Shown piece after piece: positions 46,759 to 56,216 of a stretch of 64,000 bases of DNA (the stretch's first letter is position 1; each line of letters opens with the position of its first letter). A program made the translations under genes and the position numbers. The stretch is taken from positions 62,001-126,000 of the forward strand of contig JAVLRN010000007.1 of NCBI GenBank assembly GCA_032821775.1, written 5' to 3'. Below the pieces are notes generated by a model. The model was given only the letters and a program-made list of their open reading frames with translations, was not told where the DNA came from and ran no database searches. Origin of the DNA: Sanguinoderma infundibulare (Eukaryota > Basidiomycota > Agaricomycetes > Polyporales > Polyporaceae).

Positions 46759-48621
46759 CTATGATAACTGTGGGACCGCAATCCGTTTCCTCGCAAACGC
46801 TACAGCGATGCTGCTCAACGCGGTAGCCAAGGCGCAAGAGCCGACGAATATCTCGACCGCACCGTACCCAAACCTGCCAAACCTGCCTCCCAGCGACGAG
46901 CCTGCGCCAGCTTCCAGCAAGAATCCGGAGATGATTGGGCCGATGATAGCGGATACGCTACGGGCGAGGAAAAGGCCCGAGAACGCCAACCCGGTCAATT
47001 CGGGAGACTTTCGTGAGCAGTCGTACGCCGCGTTCGCCCATGTCGAGGAGAATCCGCCGCTCTGCAGGTGCGTTACAGAGCACGCGTAAGAAAGTATATA
47101 ATGGTAAGAGCAGGCGGTGAATAACGATACGCACCAGGCTTCCAAAGATAACCGAAAAGAAATAGAGGTAGATCGTCGTGTCCGCCAAGCCCCACAGGAC
47201 AAACGCTCCGATACCACTGACCACGGCGCTGAACGCCACGACGAATGGGTAGGGAACGCGGTCTGTGAGGTGTCCGATGACGATCTGGCCGACAAAGGCG
47301 GAGGCGTTGAATAGGGAGAGGACGACCGTCGAGGTGAACTGATTGGACAGTGTTCGGGTGAACATCGAGATGTAGAGCGACACGGGGAAGTGCCCAAGAC
47401 CTTGCAGAACGGTCGTGAATGCCTGTGGTGTGGAAAAAGTAAGAGTGAGGCACTAGTCATTGAAGCGCTGTTGAGCGACACTAACGAAGGTCCAAAAGAG
47501 GGCTGTCTTCAAGAAGCTCAGGTTGTTGGGTATGAGCTTCGGTCGACGGTTGATCGCGTTGTACCGAGGGATGGGTAGTCGACTCTTCACGCCAAGCAGC
47601 GCGATAGCGGAGCAGATGGCGGTTGCGATCGCCCATATCCGGAGCGTCCACGCCAACCCGACTTTGTTTAGTAAGCCGTTAAGCATGAACGGGAACACGA
47701 AACCTGCACGAGACGACGAGGCTCAGCCTGTTGTTATATCATAAGAATTCCAGAGTACGACTTGCCTCCGACACCAGTCCCAGAAAATATGATGCCTCCA
47801 GCAAGTCCGCGACGCTCCGAGAACCACTGAGGAAGGAGGTAGACAATAGGCATATACAAGACACAGCCGCCGACGCCGACACCGACGCCTTGCAGCAAGA
47901 TTAACTGCCACACCTGCCCGCAGGAACAACAGTGAGCGCATCCAGATGGCAACAAAGTAATCCAACAGACTTTAGTGGCGAAGCTAGATGCGAACAGCGA
48001 AACAAAGTAAATCGCTAGTCCGAACCACATGGATGACCGCACGTAATCGGGGTACTTCCGCAGGAGGAAGAAGAGGAAGAATGTCTAGAGAAGCGGCGAG
48101 TGACAATTATGTGGTTTTCGAGTACTGTTCTGGAAAGGTAGATTGACGAACCTGCCCATACTCGATTGCGAGAGAAACTGTGCCGACGGCAGCAATTGCT
48201 ACAGGCGACTCCTTGTTGAACGGCGGGTTTGAGGTGTAATAATCTGATATCGTACCGGCCGGTTAGCAAGACTAGTGCCGGGCGCAAGGGAGGTCGTCTC
48301 TTTACCTTGAAATATACCGTAGCTAGTTCACGGTAGGAGTCAGCTGTGTGTCGTTTTGTTGGAGCGCGAATTGACAAACCAGTAGCCGAACCCCCACACC
48401 AGCGCCTCGAGCACAAAGCCAGAGGCACAGAAAGCCCAAGCTTGGATTCCACGGTCAACAGGCGCGAGTTCTTGCACGTTTACTCCTTCATGAGGACAGT
48501 TAGCAGCTAGGGATGGTGCCTTGGAGAGGGTCGTAGGGCTCTGTGCATTGTCAGGCCCAGTGCCCGATAACGTCCCCATCTCGTATGCCAGTCCTGAGGT
48601 AGCACTGTCAAGGATATCCAT
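46759..48621 (-). CDS. MFS transporter, monocarboxylate-permease-like (full-length, second subgroup)
   Basis: Plasma-membrane permease with about 12 TM segments. ATG 48621 gives an N-terminal tail of some 60 polar residues, then 'RGIQAWAFCASGFVLEALVWGFGY', 'FGIFQDYYTSNPPF', 'IAAVGTVSLAIEYG', 'GVGVGVGGCVLYMPIVYLLPQWF', 'ERRGLAGGIIFSGTGVGGFVFP', 'VGLAWTLRIWAIATA', 'AFTTVLQGLGHFPVSLYI' and 'FVGQIVIGHLTDRVPYPF'. It ends 'FARKRIAVPQLS' at 46759. The motifs identify the fungal monocarboxylate-transporter-like group, but it is clearly different from MFS-1 to MFS-4. Its second half is the source or relative of the two truncated copies at 26.1 and 48.9 kb. Multiple 50-90 nt introns; no break seen. The substrate is not known. 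Confidence 0.8.
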
Positions 48622-48858
48622 GGTTCTAAAAGACCTTACAAAGAATTATTTCGGGATTGAAGATGAGGTCGAAGGTGGTACGGATGAAAGCGATGTTTCG
48701 GCACTGCGGATTGACTCAGTCGCACCTACCCGGTCCGATGCGCGGATGGGCACCTGCCGCAATTTGAAATACGAATCCTGCCCTTCTCTGTCCCCCATAA
48801 TCCCTCCGAGTCCTTCTCTCAAAGTGAGCGCCGCGAGGCATGTAGACCTAAATCCGGG

Positions 48859-49560
48859 TTACAGGTCACTATTCAGACGTCCGCGGCGCCACAACCCGTC
48901 GCCTACAAACGCGATACCGATGCTAGACGTGGCAGTCGCCAACGCGCAAGACCCCACGACGATCTCAACCGCGCAGTACTCAAACGTGCCAAACCTACCT
49001 CCCAGTGACGAGCCTACCCCGACTTCCAAAAAGAGGCCGGAGAGGATCTGGCCCACGATCGCAGAGACGCTCCAGGCGGCGGACAGGCCGTAGTACACTA
49101 TGCCCCAGCATTCGGGTGAGTTGCGGACGCATTCGTACGATGCGTTCGCCCACGTTGACGTGAAGCCGCCGCTAAACGTTGGTGACAGGCGTCGGGTAAA
49201 GTTAGCGTTACGCTGAGAGATTACAACCACCAGATCCGATGTACCAGGCTTCCAAAGGTGATCGCAAAGAAGTACAGGTAGATCCTGCTGTCTGCAAAGC
49301 CCCACAGGACAAACGCTGCGATACCGCTGACAACGGCGCTGACCGCCATGATGTACGGGTAGCGAAAGCGGTCACTGAGGTGTCCCAGGATAATCTGGCC
49401 CGATGAAGGCGGACATGTTGAAGAAGGAAAGGACGACCGTCGCCGTGAATTGATTGAACAGCGCTCGGGTGAACACCACAATGTAGAGGGACACAGGAAA
49501 GTGGGGGAGACCTTGCAGGACGTTCGTGAAGCCTGATGCGGGTAAGCCGCGAGGTCGTAC
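48859..49560 (-). pseudogene. 3' half of an MFS gene, frameshifted
   Basis: This matches the second half of the neighbouring MFS gene and is even closer to the fragment at 26.1 kb. It reads 'GQIILGHLSDRFRYPY', 'LYFFAITFGSL', intron, 'SGGFTSTWANASYECVRNSPE', 'LFLEVGVGSSLGG' and 'VEIVVGSCALATA'. Near 49400 a G is added relative to the 26.1 kb copy (ATCGGGCCAG instead of ATAGGCCAG), which throws the upstream 'TNVLQGLPHFPVSLYI' exon out of frame. Both fragments start at the same place, after a shared 'CTTACCCGC..CAG' acceptor region, so they derive from one already truncated ancestor. At its upstream end it is joined directly to F-box sequence. Confidence 0.7.
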
Positions 49561-49818
49561 GTTATGGAGCGTTCAACACTCAGCGACGGGACGTCTTCAT
49601 ACGGCGAGCGGACCAGTGACGAGGAACAGTGCGACGACCACGGCTCGACGTCCGTTCATGAAGCCGATCAGGACGGATGCGACTCCAACGTCACGGTCAA
49701 CGAGGATGAGGAAGAAAGGGCTGGGGGAGGAACTCCAGGATGAGACCGCGCGCGTCTGTGATTCCACTCGCACTGGGCAGGCACAGGAAGGACTGGCGGA
49801 GCCGGGTAGGTATTCAGT
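49561..49818 (+). pseudogene. F-box gene copy, left fragment
   Basis: From about 49575 the sequence matches the 3' part of the intact F-box gene (29.9-30.0 kb, other strand): 'LSDGTSS.GE.TSDEEQCDDHGSTSV' can be read in the equivalent frame, followed by another acidic stretch with NEDEEE. The F-box and leucine-rich part are missing. A foldback element follows immediately. Confidence 0.6.
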
Positions 49819-49954
49819 AGTTCGGATGCATCCTACACGGTGCTCATCCACCCTTCGGATGCATCCGTCCTAATCGCTTTGCAGTGTGTTATTGGATGCA
49901 TCCACGATGTATCCGTGCAAGCGCCCGGGTAATTACTGACTTTGATAAAAAGCA

Positions 49955-50025
49955 GGACTGGGATTCGAACCTCCACAGCCACCCCGGCAGGTATCACAAG
50001 TAACTACTGCGCCAACAAGCATTTA
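49955..50025 (-). repeat. tRNA-derived SINE-like module, left arm
   Basis: The minus strand reads GCTTGTTGGCGCAGTAGTTA, then GGTTCGAATCCCAGTCCTGC: an A-box-like and a perfect B-box-like sequence spaced as in tRNA. No stable acceptor or anticodon stem of a working tRNA can be drawn. Classed as tRNA-derived repeat, possibly with Pol III promoter activity. Confidence 0.55.
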
Positions 50026-50489
50026 CATTATCCATGTTGGCTTGTCTTATGTCATGAAATTACCACCCCAAGCTGAGGGTCTGCACCGGCGCACAAAGCT
50101 TTGCTTGTGCTGTCCTGAGGCCAATACTGACTCTATTCTCTGCATTACAGGCTCGTTTTATTCGCATTGTTATAACCTTTCAAACCCACTTACGTGTATA
50201 TTACAAGGTATAATACTTACTCACTAACGGATGTTCTAGGCATCATACTGGGGTAACATTGGTATGGTTTGAAAGCTACAAATGTCCGCTTTCAAACGAG
50301 GCATCGAAATCGCAGGGCACGCAATAGAAGAGAGAGAGATTCTGGTGGGAACACGATAAGCGCTGAACAGCAGAGCTCACATTTCTGAAATGAAATGACG
50401 CTGCGCTCTGGCCGAACGTGGACCTCCCCGTGGTGTGGTAAAGTGCAGCTATAAGTCGCAACAAAACTGATGTGAATCGGACCGCCCAA

Positions 50490-50549
50490 TCCCGAGATAT
50501 GCCTCCCTGCCCTCCTCTCAGGAGAGGAGAGGGTTAGCATATCTCGGGA
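50490..50549. repeat. 60-bp perfect-stem hairpin
   Basis: TCCCGAGATATGC at 50490 pairs with GCATATCTCGGGA ending at 50549. Inside it CCCTCCTCTC pairs with GAGAGGAGAGGG. It sits in the centre of the foldback element and is capable of cruciform extrusion. Confidence 0.75.
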
Positions 50550-50904
50550 ATGGAAGGTCGTATCAGAATGGTCAAGGGCTCGTTGGAATTGCACAACATT
50601 CAAGATTTCAACGAGCCTGTACGCACCTGAATCCGCTAAGAACTATCCGAGATACTGGGCATTCTTTGCCCAATTGAGGCGACCATTCTACATTACATAG
50701 TGTAGTAAGTATCATACCTTTTAATACGCACTTAAGTGGGTTTGAAAGGTTATAAGAATGCGAATAAAATGAGCCCATAGCAAAGAAAATAGAGTCAATA
50801 TTGGTCTCGGGATAGCACAAACAAAACTTTGTGTGCCGGGGCAGAGCCTCAGCTTAGGTGGTCATTTCATGGTATAGAGCAAGCCAACACTGCCCATGTA
50901 AAGG

Positions 50905-50980
50905 CTTGTTAGTGCAGTGGTTATTCATGCTAATGGTATGGTGTGGTTGCCCGGGTTCGAATCCCATTCGTACTTTTGAT
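50905..50980 (+). repeat. tRNA-derived SINE-like module, right arm
   Basis: Counterpart of the left-arm module in inverted orientation: GCTTGTTAGTGCAGTGGTTA followed by GGGTTCGAATCCCATTCGTA and TTTTGATAAAAGCC. The B-box is intact; the rest of a tRNA fold is not. Confidence 0.55.
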
Positions 50981-51120
50981 AAAAGCCAGTAATTACCTGG
51001 GCGCTTGCACGGATGTATCTGCTGGTGTCCTATGCGTGAACATTGGGACGCATCCGTCATCCATGTTCGGATGCATCCAAAGGGTGGATGAGCACCGTTG
51101 GAGATGCATCCAATCCACTG

Positions 51121-51299
51121 ATTCGAAGCTGCTCGAGCTGGGGGCTGAAACCGACCCCAGGCAGGTGGAAGCTGCTGCTCAGCAGGTTTGGCTAGAGTTT
51201 CCGGTGGAACAGCTTGGTCGCACGACTGTCCTCACCGGGTTTCGGCGTGACCGGGACAGAGAGACGTACAGTCACACGAACATTTGGGATCATTACTAG
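51121..51299 (+). pseudogene. F-box gene copy, right fragment (C-terminal tail)
   Basis: The frame reads 'EFPVEQLGRTTVLTGFRRDRDRETYSHTNIWDHY' in two overlapping short runs and ends at 51299. It matches the last residues of the intact F-box protein with only a few replacements, and the stop is conserved. Upstream 'LGAETDPRQVEAAAQQVW' seems to be an extra linker of this copy. The piece has lost its promoter and N-terminal half, and an element separates it from the left fragment. Confidence 0.65.
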
Positions 51300-51825
51300 A
51301 TGCGTCGTGTACGACACGACGAACGCACGTATGACTCTTAGCTACAGTCGTTTTCTGGGAGAGTCTATTTGTCGCCCGACGGATGGCAATGGAATTCGTG
51401 TTAACGACAGTCAATATGCACTTCGTTGAAGTAGACGATAGGACATACTGGAGAGAATCGGGCCTCCGAGGCAACCCAATCGAACTCGTTGGATCGAAGG
51501 GAGAAGCGCACCTGCAATGTTTTTGGTCGCACAAAACGCAACGACGACTGTGATAATGGGACAACGAAGGTCAGAATTGGACAAAGGAACTACCACCTCT
51601 CATGTACCGTCGAGATCGAGCATCGCCAGTGGTCACAGATAAAAGCGGTGCTACCGTCGGCCTGCATCTCGTTGGCGGTGTGCGCGAAAGGGAACACTAT
51701 TTATAAGCGGTATCAAGAAGCTCGAAGGCCATACAGACCGGTCCACATTCGGTCGCAAGCAAAATTTATGATGTGTGTTTCGCGATCGTAGGCATCTAAG
51801 AACAGGTTCAAGGGTAGTTACCTGC
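51300..51825. repeat. Inverted copy of the 29.3-29.8 kb segment
   Basis: Non-coding spacer between the F-box tail and MFS-2, similar over its whole length to the reverse complement of the spacer between MFS-1 and the intact F-box gene. Together with the flanking genes it shows that an MFS/F-box block was duplicated and inverted. Confidence 0.7.
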
Positions 51826-53466
51826 CTACACGCGTGCCAGTAGGTTACGATTGACTTTGTACTTTGAGAGGAGGAGGAGGAATGACCCAGCAATGATCAC
51901 TGTACCACATAGGGAGATCATCCCCGTGTAGTTCCCGTCGTTCCCCTTCAACACCGCGCCTCCAGCAGGAGGGCCGGACAGCACCCTGTGATGTCCACGT
52001 CAGGCTACGTTACACGAAAGACTCTTTGAAAACTCACGCAAAGGATACGATGCTGAACAATGTGCCTATCCTAGTCCCCACCTCCTTGATATCCGAAATC
52101 TGCGAGACGCACGCGACGGCGAGGGACAAGGACGTGCCAGAGAACAAGCCGTACATGACCGCGAAGACGACGAGGGGCATGAAGCTCTTAGCGAACATCC
52201 AGAACACGAGCACGAGGAGGCCCATGAGGAACGCAGCCGGGACTACGGTGTTGAAGCGGCCGACGACAGAGTCAGCAACCAGAGCGCCGAGGATGCGGCC
52301 GATGATGGTGCTGCCGTTCAATGCAGACACAACGTAGAATGCGGTCGAGGAAGCGATGCCAATGGAGACGGCGTAGTTGGAAAGGTACGTGGCTGGGATG
52401 TTTGACCCTGACACGAGGAACGTATCAGTTTGGTAATTAGCCTTCTGGAGAAGACGAATATGCGCGTGCTCACCAATGTGCATCAGGAAGTTGCCTGCCA
52501 CGAACAACACGAACGGACCAGACCGCAGGCTCTTCGTGGGGCTGGTAATCTGAGACACAGCACCCGTGGCTATCCTACCGCCGGGAGTTCTGTGGCTCGT
52601 CATAGCGACACACCCGATGGTCAAGAGCACAAGCTGGAAGAATCCCACAGCGCGGAGCGTCCACGCGAATCCGATGCGAGGAATTAGTTTGCCGGCCACG
52701 ATCGGGAAGATCATGCTCCCTTCAGGAACGGCACTAAGAACGGCGCAGTCTATCGAAGATGTGACGAAGAGTGCGCACCTAAACCTTCCCCTGCAACTGC
52801 GACTCCGATAGCGGTGGCCCGACGCTTCGTAAAATGCCTAGAGAGGCATGCCAATACCGGACCATATCTGGAATGAAGGGTCAGCGAGCGTGAATGGAAG
52901 TTAAAGTGAACCAGGAAGATCAAAACCTACGTCATCCCAGAGACTAGTCCCATGAGCAGGCCCTGGACGAGAAGAAACTGGTAGAACTCTGTACATATGC
53001 TAACGACCATGGTGCTGAGAACAAGCAAGGTGGATCCGGCGATGAACAGGATACGTGGACCGTACACATCGAAGACGTAGCCCCACAGAGACCCCTTCAA
53101 ACAGAATACGCGTATCAGCTGCGGCTTACGGCGAGATGTGAAACCTGAGGATTAGCGAGAGAGGCTTACAGAGAAGAAAGTCATGAAACCTCCTAAGGAG
53201 CCAATCCAGGAGATGGTGGAGGGGGAGAGGTGGCGGAGCTGATGCTGGGTGTAGTAGGTCTCGAAGACACCGAATGACTCCATCGGTCCGTGAGTGAGCA
53301 GTATCAAAACTGCTCCGAAGACAGTAAGCCAGGCTTTGAAGCCTCCGTCCGTGAAGGCGTGGTCTTCGGGCTGTTTCTCGACATCAACGCTGGATACGGA
53401 GGACGTCGTGTCCTTCGCATTCGAAGCCGCGTCAGCATCTGATTTCCTGTCGGGAGATGTAGCCAT
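51826..53466 (-). CDS. MFS transporter, monocarboxylate-permease-like (MFS-2)
   Basis: Paralog of MFS-1. ATG 53466: 'MATSPDRKSDADAAS', then 'FTDGGFKAWLTVFGAVLI', 'SFGVFETYYTQHQLRHLSPS'. After introns: 'CTEFYQFLLVQGLLMGLV', 'ACLSRHFTKRRATAIG', 'GSMIFPIVAGKLIPRIGFAW', 'SLRSGPFVLFVAGNFL', 'TYLSNYAVSIGI', 'GRFNTVVPAAFL' and 'KEVGTRIGTLFSIVSFA', ending 'NRNLLARV' at 51826. 'ADSVVGRF' has one extra residue compared with 'ADVVGRF' of the others. Residues 'GPME' replace 'GLMQ' or 'GLFM' in TM1. All exons join in frame, so I regard it as intact. An apparent TAG in one frame near 52841 disappears once the acceptor at the ATATGG exon is used. Confidence 0.8.
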
Positions 53467-53553
53467 GATTGGGTGTTGGAGAGTCGTCTGGTCCGGGGGT
53501 CGAAAGTGAAGAGAACAAGGGAACCCCGAACGACTCACGAAAGTCCTGGGTGG

Positions 53554-53560
53554 TTAAATA
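53554..53560 (-). promoter_or_regulatory. TATA-like element of MFS-2
   Basis: TATTTAA on the minus strand, about 90 nt upstream of the MFS-2 ATG; the same heptamer at the same distance precedes MFS-4. Confidence 0.35.
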
Positions 53561-53569
53561 CTAGGCATT

Positions 53570-54230
53570 CCTGTTCTCTTCGGTACATGCGACACGTCCT
53601 ATCCGCTAATCAACGCCAAAGACCGTCACTTCTCTCTGCGACATGTTCAGCACAGGATCGTCCGAATGAGAACAATGCACTTGCCCAAAGACGCACCCTG
53701 CAGAGGCAAGCGTCGACATACATTCCCTACTTTGTCAGGAACCATCGACGGCACAGGAAACTTCTTAATGAGGCGGAGTGTTGTTGCCTGTCTTCTAGAG
53801 ATGAAACGTCTCTGAGGGCGTGCCCAGCCAATCTGCTATGGAAACACGGAAATTAGTTCCAACATGAGACGGACGCGGTTCCCGCAGCGGGAAGTTTCTT
53901 GGACAATCAAAGCTGGGAAGCAGTCCTAAGTGACGGGTCATTTTCCCCGTCTTCAACGCTGGCCCCTTCCACTCACGTTTTCAGAGACTTGAGTGAACAT
54001 GAATCGAGGGTGCCAGATGCCCTTGATTGACCAGCAAGACGCCCGCTCAAGTTCTGCAGTCATACTCCTGGCGACAGGTCGCTGTTCGAAATCCAGGTAT
54101 GGAGATTCTTATGTACTCCACGCCTTACTCAAGGTCCGCCTTGAAGATCCTAGCAGCAAGGGTTGTCGTACTACCAGTCAATGTGCCGCGCTTTCATCTC
54201 AGTATGACCCATAAGGCAAGAACGTATCAC
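53570..54230. other. 5' flank of MFS-2, duplicated before MFS-4
   Basis: No gene. The stretch, including GAATGAGAACAATGCACTT near 53665, matches the 5' flank of MFS-4 (62.7-63.3 kb) closely and those of MFS-1 and MFS-3 more weakly. Confidence 0.5.
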
Positions 54231-54900
54231 TTACGGAAACAACATGGCACTGTGCAAGACATCGATTGAGGTTCGGATCTCGTTGAGCTCCCAAATTGGG
54301 GTGACGCATGGGATGAGCACGGCGAACAGGCCCTCAGAAAGGAACCCGTAATACCGGTGAGGACGCCTCACGATGGTCCGGAACTGCAGCAGCAAGAGAG
54401 CGACGCACGCATGGCATAATGTTGAAGCCGCCCATAGTCGATGACAGCATTGGCAAAGGTTGAGAAGATAGACTGTGAGCGATTGAATCTGTGAAAACTT
54501 GGACAGATTGACAAAGAAAAACAAGAATACGCAACGGCGACTCGGCCGCGAGCACTTGACGTTCACCCAAAAGGTCATAGCGCGGAGCGCTGCCCGCGTT
54601 GAACGTCCGTAGACCGCGTTGCTCCGAAACGTGGTGTACTTGATCTGCGTTTCCCTCGCGCGCACGATGGCCTAGCAGGATAAGCGAGGCCCCGTGATCC
54701 GGTCTGTCAGTGCCGCAGTGTTCCCGGAGAGGTGCAAGGCAAGGACGTCGCACGTTCCGATGCCGCCTGGGAAGAGCATGGCCGCAAACTAAGACTCACT
54801 CGTCACCCAAGTTGCAATCGATGATGAGGACCTCACCCCGAGTATGATCGTGTAGAAGGCTCGCGGTTGAGGCCAGGGTGTGTAACGAGAACCAACCGAA
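54231..54900 (-). other. Unrecognised, possibly coding duplicated segment (copy 1)
   Basis: Two overlapping minus-strand frames (54231-54665 and 54334-54753) both remain open and both have hydrophobic stretches, e.g. 'RCVFLFFFVNLSKF' and 'LRILVFLCQSVQVF'. Upstream 'FAAMLFPGGIGTCDVLALHL' could be a spliced exon. The same segment recurs at 63322-64000 with many replacements in either frame, which does not reveal a clearly selected frame. I do not recognise a family; it may be a decayed membrane-protein gene. Confidence 0.3.
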
Positions 54901-56216
54901 ACTTGAAGTCGGAAGGTCGTGAAGTCCGAATTCCCTATCACGGTCAGCCGTGCGTCAGAGCGCGTGGCACACATACGATCATCATATTTGACGTCCCGTC
55001 ACGTACGTCGAGACCTATCTGGCCACCCGTCGGCGGCGTGCTGTGAAGAAACCGGAGTCGGGTGTCGGGGTCCGCAGAAACATGCGAAGAACCTGAGCAC
55101 AATTGGATAGTCGACCGAGACATCCAGGCCCGCGACGGCGCTAGTGAATATTCACCGTCGCTTATCTGGGATATTTTGAGGGACTGCGGAATGCTGGAAG
55201 CGGAGAACTTGAAGCCCCTGGCGTTCGCCTCACGTCAAGTCCGCTTCAATGAATTATAGGTCGTTGGCGCTACCGGAGAGCTGTTACGGTACGTGATTGA
55301 TTATGCGCTATGTATCCCCATTAACTTGAGCTTTCATCGTTCAATCAAACGTACATTTTATATGCACAACTTAACGGACTGTTGCTTGGATGGTTCCGAA
55401 GGGTGAACAGTCTGCCCAACAGTCAAGCAGGGTCAGCATCGCACAAAGGGATGTCATCCTGACATGTGACAGGCTCACCGATCTGTACCACCCAACTGTA
55501 GTTACTCCAGCGATACTAGAGAAGTCAATCCGCGTTTTGCACTGCTAGACAATGTTCGAACGATTACCTACGATCGATGCGCATGGCGGGCGTCGTGGGC
55601 TGGGCGCCGGATCGTTTGCGGAAGCATGGGACTGAGGATCTGAGATAGGATCAAAATGCACCGCCGCGCGGCCACGTCCTGGACGGTTTTCCTCGCACGC
55701 CACCGCGCATGAAAGGAAAGCCTATGCGGCAACAATGTTTCACTACACCTTCCAAGGCCCGCCAGTGCTGCAGGGAACGCGTAGACTGGAGACTGTAATG
55801 TCGGTAGTGAACAGAGGGCAGCCGTGACGATCAGGAGGATATGGAGGATGGTTTGGATTGCTTCGAATTCGCTAATGTTGCGACAAAGTACGTTGATCTT
55901 TGAGAGTGGGAACAGCAAATGCACCCCGGCGATCATCCACAGAGAGGAAAGACGTAGCGCTACCTACGGGGCGTTTCACCACTCCCGGGCCCATATATCA
56001 ATGTTGAATCCTCGGCGGTTGAGACGTTGAGAGCTTGACGCGAATGACGCGTCGAGCATCCCTCTTCGCCATGGCTTAACGACGTCATGACTACCTTATA
56101 CATAAGTCGCGGCTTCGAATTTGGGCTCGCCTCCATTTCTTTGCGCTCGCGGTCACTCCATTAGTGGCACCCGGCAGCAGGTTAAAATTGATGAGGTGGT
56201 CCGCCTAGTTGCATGC
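54901..56216. other. Gene-poor region between the unrecognised segment and MFS-3
   Basis: A minus-strand frame at 55568-55936 includes 'ILHILLIVTAALCSLPTL' and might be a membrane-protein exon. Its DNA from about 55640 to 55720 resembles 59690-59780, where the frame is not conserved. The rest shows nothing I can support. Confidence 0.35.

Larger units (their letters stand above)
49819..51120. mobile_element. Foldback element with about 0.4-kb inverted arms and tRNA-like modules
   Basis: The outer left sequence TTCGGATGCATCC...CGGTGCTCATCCACCCTTCGG reappears inverted at 51065-51118. Further matches run inwards: GCAAGCGCCC.GGTAATTACTG, the tRNA-like block, CCACC..AAGCTGAGG / CCTCAGCTTAGGTGG, TTATAACCTTTCAAACCCACTTA and AAGTAT..TACCTT. 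Arms are about 0.4 kb with insertions and mismatches. The centre (about 50230-50700) is not inverted overall but contains a strong hairpin at 50490-50549. Each arm holds a tRNA-like module with B-box GGTTCGAATCC. There is no transposase frame, so it is non-autonomous; it sits between the two fragments of an F-box gene copy. Confidence 0.75.

Noticed and set aside
9402..48621. A secondary-metabolite gene cluster
   Set aside because: P450, SDR, OYE and MFS genes are present, but I see no polyketide synthase, NRPS or terpene synthase core enzyme in the window.
49955..50980. The two B-box-containing sequences as functional tRNA genes
   Set aside because: The B-boxes are intact, but acceptor and anticodon stems do not pair; they fit tRNA-derived repeats.
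52820..52860. An apparent in-frame TAG inactivating MFS-2
   Set aside because: The stop lies in a frame used only if the intron is ignored; with the TTCCAG acceptor the frame reads through 'ACLSRHFTKRRAT'.
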